Source: Rhinopithecus roxellana
Taxonomy: Eukaryota > Chordata > Mammalia > Primates > Cercopithecidae
NCBI RefSeq assembly: GCF_007565055.1
Contig: NC_044557.1
Span: 143,852,993-143,916,992 of the forward strand
Direction: 5' to 3'
DNA length: 64,000 nucleotides
The translations under genes were made by a program, and so were the position numbers. This document shows positions 22,280 through 32,099 of this stretch, piece after piece. Each line of letters begins with the position of its first letter. Position 1 is the stretch's first letter. The notes under the pieces were generated by a model, which was not told the DNA's origin, did no database searches, and saw only the letters and a list, made by a program, of their open reading frames with translations.

Positions 22280-22805
22280 CAGTGGGCCCCAACTTTTTTG
22301 GCACCAGGGACAGGTTTCATGGAAGACAAGTTTTCCATGGACCACAGGGGCAGGGGTAGTTTTGAGATGATGCAAGCACTTTACATTTATTGTCCACTTT
22401 ATTTCTACTGTTATTACATTGTAACACCTAATGAAATAATCATACAACTCACCATAATGTAGAATCAGTGGGAGCCCTGAGCTTGTCTTCCTGCAACTAG
22501 ATGGTCCCATCTAAGGGTGATGAGAGACAGTGACAAGTCATCAGGCATTAGATTCTCATAAGGAGCACGAAGCTTAGATCCCTCACATGCACATCACAAC
22601 AGGGTTCAAGATCCTATGAGAATCTAATGCTGCTCTTGATCTGACAGGAGGCAGAGCTCAGGTGGTAATGTGAGCAGTGGGGAATGGCTGTAAATACAGA
22701 TGAAGCATTGCTCACTGGCCCGCCACTCACTTCCTGCTGTGCAGTCCAGTTCCTAACAGGTCACAGACCAATACTCATCCATGGCCTGGAGATTGGATAC
22801 CTTTA
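22280..22805 (-). mobile_element. MER1A-like hAT-Charlie DNA transposon
   Basis: It begins CAGTGGGCCCCAAC and contains 'tggcaccagggacaggtttc', 'ggcattagattctcataagg', 'cacatcacaacagggttcaa', 'gatctgacaggaggcagagc' and 'cagttcctaacaggtcacag', the order expected for antisense MER1. The length of about 526 bp fits the longer MER1A form. It is flanked by 8-bp duplications CATTCGAG (22272-22279) and CATTAGAG (22806-22813), 7 of 8 matching, as expected for hAT insertion. Non-autonomous: no transposase frame. Confidence 0.9.
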
Positions 22806-22929
22806 CATTAGAGGATTCTGTGAAGGACGCTGGGAAGGAATGATGGGAAAGTCAGAACCAGTAAGGGAGATGTCTCAGTGGTCAGAGCGTTTCCAGAGGT
22901 AGGTAATGGTTCCATGTATACAATTCTGA

Positions 22930-23234
22930 GGCCAGGCGCGGTGGCTCATGTCTGTAATCCCAGCACTTTGGGAGGCCAAGGCAGGCGGATCACGAGGTCA
23001 GGAGACTGAGACCATCCTGGCCAATATGATGAAACCCCGTCTCTACTAAAATACAAAAAAATTAGCCAGACGTGGTGGCATGTGCCTCTCTGTAGTCCCA
23101 GCTATTCAGGAGGCTGAGGCAGGGGGATCGCTTGAACCCTGGAGGCAAAGATTGCACTGAGCTGAGATCACACCATTGCACTCCAACCTGGCAACAGAGC
23201 AAGACTCCACTTCAAAAAAATAATAATAATAAAA
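22930..23234 (+). mobile_element. Alu SINE (Y/Sc-like)
   Basis: A dimer with the 'gcggatcacgaggtcagga' block typical of younger subfamilies, ending in (AAT)n-A tail sequence. The flanks share AATTCTG (22922-22928 and 23235-23241). Confidence 0.95.
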
Positions 23235-23241
23235 AATTCTG

Positions 23242-24414
23242 TAGTATCCATTGAGTTTGTCAAGAAGTATCTTTAGTTATATGAGCCCTCGTCAGCATTT
23301 CAAAAACCCAACAGAAGAGGCGTATTTACTCACAATGCTGCTGAAAAGGCTAAGTAAATATTAAAGTTTCTCTCTCTCTTTTTTTTTTTTTTTTTTTTAC
23401 TGGAATCATATAAAATCTATGTGCTTACACTGACATTTTATAATCAGCCTATGCTGATTCACGGTTGACATCACAGGACACTCTGGAATGTGAATGGGGA
23501 CCCAGGCACTGTGCACAAAGTGTCCAGCATACCATCAGTTTTTTGGCCTAGAAACCAACCCAGAATTAAGCAGCCAGAGGCAGTGAACAGTGCATACGTA
23601 TCTGTATATTTACCTATCCTGATTGTCTTTTGGCATCACAACCCTCAGATACCAGGTAAACTTATTATACTTCAATGATGGTAAATATTTGGTTACAATA
23701 TGGATGGATCAGAGATGGAATAGAAAAATAATGTAATAAAAATGGTAAAAAAAATCATGGGCCCTACTTTTCCTAATCCTGCAGTTATAGACTCTCAAGA
23801 CTTTTAACCTGTAGTCAGTCAGGATAGAGACCTGAGTCCGTCCTAAGCAAATATGGCGCCCTCTGTTAAGAACCACAGCCCGTTCACGGAGCGTGATGGG
23901 CTCACCCTGTCTGGACCTGCCTAGAGTGTCTGCCTGCCACCAGTTGCGCCCTCTTGCAATAACACCTTTGTTTTACAGGGAGTTTTAATGGTTGTACATG
24001 GTTTTCTGCAGATGTGAGTCCCACTCTGGTAACAAACTCTGCTTTGAAGTCCAGACTCTCTGACCTATACCTTGACCCCTTCTTGCTTTTTTTTTCCATG
24101 TCACTTTCTTCCACCTCCAATACTCTAACTTTGCTCCCTAACCCTTCTCTGACCTTGAGAGAGGTCAGAGATACTAAAAATAACTAAATAGTAACTAATA
24201 CTAAAAAATTAGTATAGACCTCAGCAACCTGAAAAATAGTACCTTTGCACCCAAACTCCTGTTGCTCACTCCCACTCGTCCTTAAACAATACGGCAACAT
24301 CACTCAAACCACAGTTTTCTATATTCTTTTAGGCATGTAGGTGGGACTACTAGTCAACTCTAAGAAGGGCCAACCCTTCTTCCTGGTTAGTTCAAATAAT
24401 AATAGCAGTAATAA
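23242..24414. other. Non-coding stretch with poly-(TC)/T tract
   Basis: A (TC)n-poly-T tract lies at 23367-23398. The rest is not recognised. No credible coding frame. Confidence 0.45.
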
Positions 24415-24457
24415 TCGTTATCATCATTGTCGTCGTCATCATCATCATCATCATCAT
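24415..24457 (+). repeat. (ATC)n / (GTC) microsatellite
   Basis: Imperfect ATC/GTC units leading into seven consecutive TCA units. It sits immediately before an antisense MIR. Confidence 0.85.
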
Positions 24458-24459
24458 AT

Positions 24460-24990
24460 TACTAATGTAGCTTGACTTTCACCATGTTCCAGGCACTGTT
24501 CTAAGCCAGGGGTCCCCAAGCCCCAGGCTACAAACCAGTACCAGTCCGTGGCCTGTTAGGAACTGGGCCACGCAGCAGGTAAGTGACCATGACCGCCTGA
24601 ACTCCGCCTCCTGTCAGATCGGCGGTGGCATTAAATTCTCACAGGAGCATGAACCCTATCGTGAATTGCATACGCATGGGATCTAGGTTGAGCACTGTTT
24701 ATGAGAATCTAACTAATGTCTAATAATCTGAGGTAGAAAGGTTTCATTCCCTACCCCCATCCCGTGAAAAAATTGTCTTCCATGAAACCAGTCCCTGGTG
24801 CCAAAAAGGTTGGGAAACGCTGCTCTAAGCCATCAATATACTCATATACTTGCTACAACCCTATAGAGAAACTGAGGCTTAAGGAGGTATAGAAAATTCC
24901 CAAGGTCATACAGCTAGTAAGCCATGATGTCAGGATTCAAACTCAGGCCAATCTTCTTTCACATGGACACAACTCTGGGGTTCCTATACC
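24460..24990 (-). mobile_element. MIR split by MER1B
   Basis: Left part: 'caccatgttccaggcactgt' then 'tctaagc' (24480-24506). Right part: 'tctaagccatcaatatactc', 'aaccctatagagaaactgag', 'ttcccaaggtcatacagcta', 'gattcaaactcaggccaatc' (24823-24960). Removing the MER1B restores an uninterrupted antisense MIR order. Confidence 0.88.
24507..24822 (+). mobile_element. MER1B hAT-Charlie DNA transposon
   Basis: It starts with the terminal inverted repeat CAGGGGTCCCCAAG and ends GGTTGGGAAACGCTG. Interior: 'cagtccgtggcctgttagga', 'ctcctgtcagatcggcggtg', 'ttaaattctcacaggagcat', 'ccagtccctggtgcc'. An 8-bp duplication flanks it, TTCTAAGC (24499-24506) and CTCTAAGC (24823-24830). The length of about 316 bp fits the short MER1B form. 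Non-autonomous. Confidence 0.95.
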
Positions 24991-24999
24991 TTACAGTCT

Positions 25000-26430
25000 G
25001 AGATAAAAGAGGTAACTAATAATATTTTTCAAAACATCCTATTTACAGGGCAGAAACAATAAAAATAGGTTCTTTGTAGGAAAGAATAATAGGAGGAAAA
25101 TAGGAGGAAACCACTGCTCTCTAATATTTCCTCTAAGAACAAGGTAAATTCAGAATTGGGATTTGCCCACCAGACTCCCAGTCCAGTGCTCCTTCGTTGT
25201 GCTATGCGTGGTCAGAAGAGTGAGGAACTATCACAATGGAAACTCCGACAAGATGGCAATGAATGCATCTACTGCTTCAGTCATTTGCTTCATTCTTTAG
25301 TCATATCATACCATGTTTTGCACTCTCATTGGGATGATAATTAGCGCCATCTGTGTACTCTCATTTTATTAAGGCAATAACTAGAGTCATACCAACAGTG
25401 TTCACAGAACTAAAATAAAGAAGCTTTTTTGTTTGTTTCTTTTCCTTTTCATAGAACAGATACTTCTCCTACCTATTTTTTTTTTTTCTTTTTTACTAGC
25501 ATCTTGGAAGACAACCAGTCCCAGGGCCTGTAAACAGTGCTTCCCTTCAGATGCAGCTTTTATTTTGATTGGTCAGAGAAAGATAGACTGTTCCCTTGCT
25601 GATAAAGGGCTTTTTGAAGACTTTTACATAACTTCTGCAATGCACTGGATAATAACACCCAGGAAAAGGCTGGGTGTTGGGGGTGGATAATCAACTCTTA
25701 CTGCGGTGTGAAAAGTTACATTTTTCAGAGTAATATGGTGATTACAGATAAAATAACAAAATAAATTTTAATAATATCACATTGCAGAGTCATCAAAGAA
25801 TTGGCATTGGTCCAGTAACATTGGTCCAGGAGAATTTGCACCTGTTGCCTCTTTCCCCAAGGATGGAAGAGGTTGCCGGAACCAACTCCTCCTGGGAGGG
25901 TTACCTGAAGCTCGCATAAGCATCAGCGTTGGCTAAGTCATCGTCTCTTCCAGTTCTGCCACCAACCAACTCATGCCAAGAAAATGTGGGAAATAATGCC
26001 TTATCTTTAAGTAAGTCAGAAGCTGTCACACTTGCAAAGAAAAATGTTTTCTGGTCAGGGTTCCCTGTGGGCATGTCCTTGCAGATGCCTTGATACGGCT
26101 CTGAATTTCTAGTTACAATTAAGTGATGATGAACTGAAGTTATGCTAGTTTAGATTAGGGGTTTTGAAAAGCCTACTTGTATAATAACAGCATACCTAGT
26201 CTTCGCTTTTAGGTTCTCTTTCTTCAAAGGGAACATTCAGAGCCAGATAGAGGCAGAGGTCTGCCAGGCAGCTTCTTAGAGCAACAATCTATAGGAGGGA
26301 ACCTATAAGGGGGAACTCACATAACACTAAAATAAATTGGAAATACAGCCCCAGTTATCCTGAGTAAAATGTAATTGTCTCAATACTCTTGAAATATTCG
26401 TTTTGGAGTTGGAAGACAAACACCACCCCA
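25000..26430. other. Mostly unrecognised non-coding DNA
   Basis: 25145-25205 may be the head end of an antisense MIR ('ttcagaattgggatttgccc'). 25799-25830 has the small direct repeat 'attggtccag'. Otherwise nothing is recognised. Confidence 0.4.
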
Positions 26431-26445
26431 CCACAAACACGCATG

Positions 26446-26459
26446 CACACACACACACA
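26446..26459 (+). repeat. Short (CA)n run
   Basis: Seven CA units within a wider CA/CCA-rich patch (26420-26466). Confidence 0.85.
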
Positions 26460-26885
26460 AACAGACACTCTTGAGTATTTTGGCAATGTAGACATGCTAA
26501 ATAGTAATTTGTTGTCTTCAACTGAAATTCTAAAACCAAATAATGTATGGCATAATACTTAGAGAAGTGAGTGAATCTTTTATTATCCAAAATGTTAAAC
26601 CCTTTAACATACCTCCCAAGGGTTGTCTGGTTCAGAAACTCACAAAAGAAAATGGAAGTGCAAACTAGAACTGCTGAAAAAATGGAAAACAAATTTAAAC
26701 AAACTCATCATGAGCCAATGAAGTAAAGTGACTCTAACTCTGTGTAATGTTCATTACCACAAACTATTTTCCCACTCCTACTAAATAAATGTTAAGTAAT
26801 TATTTAAATGATATAAATTATGTTACATTACTAGCTTGCTTGGAGTGCTCACATGAAAGTCTTAATTACTCATACTTTCTCACCA

Positions 26886-26966
26886 CCAAAAAAGAAAGAA
26901 AGAAATAAGTTGCGGGGGTTGGGGGTTAAGAAAGGAAAGGAGGGAGGGGGACAGGGAAGAAAATAA
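26886..26966 (+). repeat. Purine-rich low-complexity tract
   Basis: AAAG/GGGGTTGGGGG/GGAAAGG-type sequence, mainly purine, running up to the start of L1 sequence. It includes the G-runs GGGGG, GGGGG and GGGGG, which could in principle support a weak G-quadruplex. Confidence 0.75.
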
Positions 26967-27026
26967 TTGATTTCTGCCATTTTGGAAAACAGATTGGCAG
27001 CTTCTTAAAAAGTTAAACACGTATCA

Positions 27027-27326
27027 GCTGGGAGCGGTGGCTTATGCCTATAATCCCAGCACTTTGGGAGGTCAGGGCAGGTGGGTCATCTGAAGTCAAG
27101 AGTTTGAGACCAGCCTGGCCAAAATGGCGAAACTCTATCTCTACTAAAAATACAAAAATTAGCCGGGTGTGGTGGCAGGTGCCTATAATACCAGCTACTC
27201 GGGAAGCTGAGGCAGGAAGGATCCCTTGAATCTGGGGGAGACAGACGTTGCAGTGAGCCGAGATCACACCACTGGACTCCAGCCTGGGCAACAGAGTGAG
27301 ACTCTGTCTCAAAAAAGAAAAAAAAA
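27027..27326 (+). mobile_element. Alu SINE inside L1
   Basis: A dimeric Alu with a long target-site duplication: AAAAGTTAAACACGTATCA ending at 27026 and AAAAGTTAAACACATATCA ending at 27345, one mismatch. The L1 text continues across when it is removed. Confidence 0.95.
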
Positions 27327-27435
27327 AAAAGTTAAACACATATCAACCATATGATCCAGCCATTCTACTCCCAGGTATTTACCTAAGAGAAAGGGAAATA
27401 CATTTCAATACAAAAATTTAAACACAAATGTTCAT

Positions 27436-27945
27436 TGTGAGGTAAGAGGAAGGGCTTGACTCAGGAGGGGGACTTGACTACAGAAATAGGGCTTGGACAC
27501 TGCACTGAGTTGAGGACTAGCTAAAACACAGAATGAGGCAGAAGCAGCTTTCCATTAGACACACCCACTTGTGAGTTATGTCAGTTTACCATTGTCATGG
27601 CAACACCCGGAAGTTACTATCCCTTTCCATGGCAACAATCCAACGGCCCAGAACTTACCACCCATTTTCTAAAAATTGCTGCATAATCCTTCCTTCAATT
27701 TACATGTCATTAAAAGTGGGTATAAATTTGATTGCAGACCTGCCTCTGGGCTGCTACTCTGGTCACATTGCCTATGGGGTATCCCCATTCCACAAGGAGC
27801 TGTACATTTACCACTGCCGTACACTGCCATTTCAATAAAAGTTGTTGTCTAATACCACTGCCTTGCCCACTCTTGAGCACTTTCCTGTGTGAAGCCAAGA
27901 ACCCTCCCAGGCTAAGCCCCAGTGTTGAGTTTTGCCTGCCCTGCA
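27436..27945 (+). mobile_element. Solo class-I ERV LTR inside L1
   Basis: It starts TGTGAGG, ends CCCTGCA, and is flanked by the 4-bp duplication TCAT (27432-27435 and 27946-27949); 4 bp is typical of class-I ERVs. LTR signals are visible: TATA-like GTATAAAT at about 27720 and the polyadenylation signal AATAAA at about 27833. Interior has repeated 'ccatggcaacanncc' phrases. The precise family is not named. No internal viral region is adjacent, so it is a solo LTR. Confidence 0.85.
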
Positions 27946-28556
27946 TCATGAGCAGTATTATCTGTAATAGGCAAAAACTAAACAACCCAAATGTCCTTAG
28001 CAGGTAAATAAATTGTGGCATATTCATAAAATGAGATACCACTCAATCAAAAAAATGGAATGGACTACTCAGATGCTCAGCAACATGGATGAGTCACAAA
28101 ATCATTATGCTGAGAAAAAGAAACATCAAAAAAGTCACATATTGTATGATTTCATTTATACAAAATTCTAAGGAAAGCAAACTAACATAGTGACAGAAAG
28201 GAGATTAGTGGTTACCTGGGTATGGGGTATGCGAGAAGGAGTGGAAGGAAATAATTACCAAGGGAAATTACATGAAAATTTTTTGGGAAGATGGATATGT
28301 TCACAATCTTGATTGTGGTATGGTTTCACTGGGGTATACATATGTTGAAGCTTAGCAAATTGCATATGCTAAAGAGTGCCAATTTTTATATGTTAATTAT
28401 ACCTCTCTACAACTACTTTAAAATTAATTTTTAAATTTAAAAAACAGGCCTCTGCATTTGAAAGAACATGTTCTCTATCTTGCTTTCAGCAAAAATCAGG
28501 AAGAACCTTTGGAGACCAAATTAAGTGATCCTGATCTTTTCTTTCAATGACTCAAA

Positions 28557-28635
28557 CAGTGGTTCTCCAAATTTAGTACGCATGAGAGTATCTGAGATGT
28601 TAATTTGAAACGCAGTTTCCAGGGTTTTATATAGA
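28557..28635 (+). mobile_element. MER5A left part (hAT-Charlie)
   Basis: It starts with the terminal repeat CAGTGGTTCTCCAAATTTAG and continues 'gttaatttgaaacgcag', matching the left half of MER5A. It stops abruptly at about 28635 where unrelated AT-rich sequence begins. Confidence 0.75.
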
Positions 28636-29680
28636 TGTATGCTAGAAAATATTACTGATAAAAGAATATGTAGCATCTAATTTACAAGTAATAATAGATC
28701 CAATATTCTTCATTGTAAATTTCATAAATCTTACGAAATGCTTTTGTTGGCTTTTGCTAAACTCTTGTATCTGTAGTCAGTCTGTGGTTGCAACAGATGA
28801 ACATGTATAGTTCCAACTGAATGCTGGGTAACAGTTTTGTTCACTCAGGTGAAAGGATTTCTTGAGGCCAGGAGTTCAAGATTAGCCTAGGCAACATAGC
28901 AAGGCCCTCTCTCTAAAAAAATTTTTTTAATTTCACCAGGCACCATGGAATACACCTGTAGTCCTAGCTACTCAGGAGGCTGAGGCAGCAGGATAGCTAC
29001 AGTCTAGGAGCTTGAGGTTACTAAGTTCATGCCGCTGCACTCCAGTCTGGATGACAGAACAAGACCTCATCTCTTAAATAATAATAACAGTTTTGTTTAC
29101 ATTAATGAGTAAAAATGAAACATCATTTCTTAATCTCACATGATTTATTAATGATGTGAGAGACTTCTTTGCTGAACTGGAAGATAGTTTTTGAAGATTA
29201 GGAGAATATTTCCTTAATTTTATATTATTCACCATGTAATGACCACAGGCATGACACACTTTAAGTTTAATCTACATTATTAACATTTATTTCATCATTG
29301 TCTACATAATCAACAAAGCAATAAATCTAGCCTGGTTGTATTTGACAATTCCCATGGTGTAAATATTCCCACATGGCCAATTTCAAGCTCCCAGTGCATG
29401 TGAAGTTGGGAAGAGATGCACAGTAGCACACCAGTATACAGTATCTCCACCACATGGATGTAATAGACATAACCTCAAGAGCATAGATAATAGCAAAGTG
29501 TAGTAAAGTCAATAGGAAGGGATGAGTTTTGAATACTTATCATCTTTGTTATTAACGTAATTTATATAATTGTGAGCTTCTACAATTTAATTTGTAATGA
29601 TTTTTAGTAATGAGCTCATAAAATTCTTTGAAATTTAATAGTCGGCTCTCAGGAATTGATATAAATTGGCTCTAACACAC
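28636..29680. other. Unassigned AT-rich block within MER5A
   Basis: About 1 kb of AT-rich DNA, containing a truncated Alu, lies between the apparent left and right parts of one MER5A. The non-Alu sequence (about 800 bp) is not recognised and is the candidate inserted element. No clear terminal repeats or target duplication were found. Confidence 0.4.
28845..29084 (+). mobile_element. 5'-truncated old Alu (J-like)
   Basis: It begins inside the left arm at 'gatttcttgaggccaggag' and ends with an (AAT)n tail. A 16-bp duplication flanks it: TAACAGTTTTGTTCAC (28829-28844) and TAACAGTTTTGTTTAC (29085-29100), so it was inserted already truncated. Confidence 0.88.
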
Positions 29681-29802
29681 TGCTGGCTTCAGCTCAGCCC
29701 TAAGAAATTAGGTCCTTTGGGGATGGGGCTCAGGAACCTGCATTTCTCATATCCTCTAAGATGATCCTGATATACAATACTGGTGGAGAATCTAATTGCA
29801 AT
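29680..29802 (+). mobile_element. MER5A right part (probable)
   Basis: 'attaggtcctttggggatgg', 'ggctcaggaacctgcatttc' and 'gatgatcctgatatac' match the right half of MER5A ('gtaggtctggggtgggg..gaatttgcatttct..gatgctgatgctg'). It starts about where the left part at 28635 stopped. Confidence 0.55.
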
Positions 29803-29817
29803 TTTCTTTTTAGCTAG

Positions 29818-30189
29818 TGTTATGATTTGAACATTTGTATTTCCCCAAAAAATCTTGTATTGAAACACGATCCCCAGTGTGATGCCATTAAGAGATGTGG
29901 CACCCAAAGGGAAGGTGATTAGGTCATGAGGGCAGAGCCCTCATGAATGAATAAAATTAGTGCCTTTATAAAAGAGATCAAGGGAGCTTGTTTGCCCCCT
30001 TCCCCGTGCAAGGACACCTCTAGAAGGTACCATCTATGAATCAAAAAGCAGACCCTCACCAGACACCAAATCTGCTGACACTTCCATCTTGGAATTCTCA
30101 GTGCCCAGAATTGTGAGAAATAAGTTTGTGTTGTTTGTAACCCACCCAGTTTATGGATGTTCTTATAGCAGCCTGAACAGTCTAAGACA
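29818..30189 (+). mobile_element. Solo MaLR LTR (MLT1/MST-related)
   Basis: It begins TGTTATGATTTGAAC and ends CAGTCTAAGACA. Interior: 'gattaggtcatgagggcaga', 'gccctcatgaatgaataaaa', 'ccagaattgtgagaaataag', 'tgtaacccacccagtttatg', the MaLR 3' signature. Flanking 5-mers GCTAG (29813-29817) and GTTAG (30190-30194) are a 4-of-5 target duplication. Confidence 0.82.
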
Positions 30190-30219
30190 GTTAGTAAATA
30201 GGTATTCTTCAGAGCCAAC

Positions 30220-30370
30220 ACGTTAGGTGGAAAGAATACAGGATTAAGTATTAGGAACACTAACGTTCTCGATCCAGTTCTCCCACTTAATTATATGGCC
30301 TTGGGCAAGTTACTAACCTTCTTAGTTTCCTAATCTAATAAGGAGGGAGTAGGACAAAGAAAAAGTTAGT
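30220..30370 (+). mobile_element. MIR SINE fragment
   Basis: 'cgatccagttctcccactta', 'tatggccttgggcaagttac' and 'tagtttcctaatctaataag' form the MIR core in forward order. Confidence 0.75.
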
Positions 30371-30835
30371 AGATGTAATTTTAAAAGATTTACTTATACA
30401 CTGAAGTATTTATAGGTGTAATGACCTGGTACCTGTTATCGGGTGGCTATTTCTTTAGAATGCTTCCGGAAACAAAAGGAAAAAAAAAAAAGGTGGGCTG
30501 GAGATAAGTGAAAAGATCGGCAAAATGTTTTGATAATGAGAACATGGGTTCTATTATACCACTGCCTTTACTTTTGATGTTTAAAATTTCTCCATAGTAA
30601 CCATTTCCTAAGAAGCCACTAATAAATAATCCAGGATTCTTTTTATCTTTAAAAGTGTGTTTCACATCATCCTTGGATGTGTAATTTTTTTTTAATGGGA
30701 CAGGGGTCAAGACTTAGCATCGTCTATGAATTTGTTGCTGAGGAATCTGAATCTACTTTAAAGTCCCAGAACAAATCAATGTCTGAGCCAGGATTCTAAC
30801 AACCTTCTAATAACAATCCTCCAACCTTCCTGGAA

Positions 30836-30905
30836 CACTTGAGCCCAGGAGTTTGAGACTAGTCTGGGCAACATGGCAAAACCCAGTTTCTATGAAAAAT
30901 AGAAA
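30836..30905 (+). mobile_element. Isolated 70-bp Alu patch
   Basis: Only an inner piece of the Alu left arm (from 'cacttgagcccaggag' to 'aaaaatagaaa') is present, without head, tail or second arm. It matches 33571-33640 inside a nearby Alu at 67 of 70 positions, and both carry the non-consensus stretch 'aacccagtttctatgaaaa'. The flanks share 'aacaacctt' (about 30799 and 30904). This fits a copied patch rather than an ordinary Alu insertion. Confidence 0.8.
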
Positions 30906-31269
30906 CAACCTTCCAAATCCCACAGCCATTTTGGTTACACCAAGCAACGTGAGGGTGCTGCTGTCCCAGTTCAGTGTCAAATGGGAGCAGTGAGATGACA
31001 AAGAGGGTGGAAATGGGGGAATTTGATGCAAACCTTCCAAATCAAGCATCAATATTTATTTAAAATACATCCTGCTTCTAATTATAATCAAAACCAGGGG
31101 CAAACATTGCTGTGGGCAATTAAAAAGCCAGTCACAAATTATCCTCTAAGATTCTGGACTGTTGAGAAACTGCTTATATCACTCCCATTTCTACCCATCA
31201 TTTCAGAATGAAAATAGGAAAAAAAAAAAAGTGAAATAATGCAAGTCAACAGAGTACTATATTTTCTTT

Positions 31270-31340
31270 ACTTCAACTAGGCTGGCACCTGATACAGTTT
31301 AGCAAACCGTAAGCACTCAATAAATGTATTTGGCTAAATC
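31270..31340 (+). mobile_element. MIR 3' end fragment
   Basis: 'gctggcacctgatacagttt' and 'gtaagcactcaataaatgta' match the MIR 3' end ('gcctggcacatagtaagcgctcaataaatgtt'). Confidence 0.6.
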
Positions 31341-31599
31341 TAGGTAACCCTAAACATTTTCAGCATTTCATGTGACACACACTTTTTGAGTACCTATCAT
31401 GTGCTAGACAACACTTAGAACTTTGATACTGTGGATTAATTTAGTAATGTTTATGTATCTCATTATTAATAAGTGATTATTTCAATATTACCAAAAAATT
31501 TTGGCCCTCTCCTACGTAAATTTCACAGAAAAAATTAACTGTATCAGCTTCAATTACAAGACAGATTGTTAGATTAGAATAATGTTTAAAAAGCAAGAA

Positions 31600-31925
31600 T
31601 CAATTTTATGCTGTCTAGAGGAAACTAACTTTAAAGACATTGGTTAAAAATACAAGGGTAGAAAAAGATATAAGATGCAAACTCGAACTAAAAAAACGTT
31701 GGAGTGGCCATATTAACATCAGACAAAGTAGGCTTTGGAACAAGGAATATTACCAGGGATTCAGAGGGGTATTATGTAATGCTAAAGGATCAATTTGCCA
31801 AGAAGACGTAACAATCCTAAACATGCATGCACCATACAACAGAACTTCAAAGTACATGGAGCAGAAACTAACACAAGTGAAAGACAGAATAGAAAAATCC
31901 ACATTCCTGGTCTCAACACAAAGTC
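31600..31925 (+). mobile_element. L1 ORF2 endonuclease-region fragment
   Basis: 'tggagtggccatattaacat', 'cagacaaagtaggctttgg', 'ccaagaagacgtaacaatcc' and 'gcatgcaccatacaacagaa' follow the old L1 ORF2 N-terminal (endonuclease) coding text in forward orientation. A 109-codon frame (31640-31969) is a decayed remnant, not a working gene. Confidence 0.75.
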
Positions 31926-32099
31926 TGGGAGCTAAACCTGAGATTCTCACATTAAGCTGGGTCTTTTGAAGCAGACTAAAGTGGTCCCAGACTAGCAGCT
32001 CCCACGGGCACACATCAGAAAGTAAAACAAATTCTTTCTGAGGAAAGCTTCCATGATTTAAGACCTCAGGATTCCAACTGATTAAAGTCAACCAAATAT

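Larger units (their letters stand above)
26966..28446 (+). mobile_element. Old L1 3' end, broken by Alu and LTR
   Basis: Three pieces in one orientation. 26966-27026 reads 'ttttggaaaacagattggcag'-type text. 27346-27435 has 'atatgatccagccattctac' and 'ccaggtatttacctaagag'. 27946-28446 has 'tctgtaataggcaaaaacta', 'aacatggatgagtcacaaa', 'attatgctgagaaaaag' and 'gattagtggttacctgggta', ending in an A-rich tail. This is the conserved L1 ORF2-end/3' UTR order of a mammalian-wide L1M copy. It is degraded and non-coding. Confidence 0.88.

Noticed and set aside
26918..26966. G-quadruplex in the G-rich tract
   Set aside because: The G-runs are present but spacing is irregular; mentioned only as a weak possibility, not a feature.
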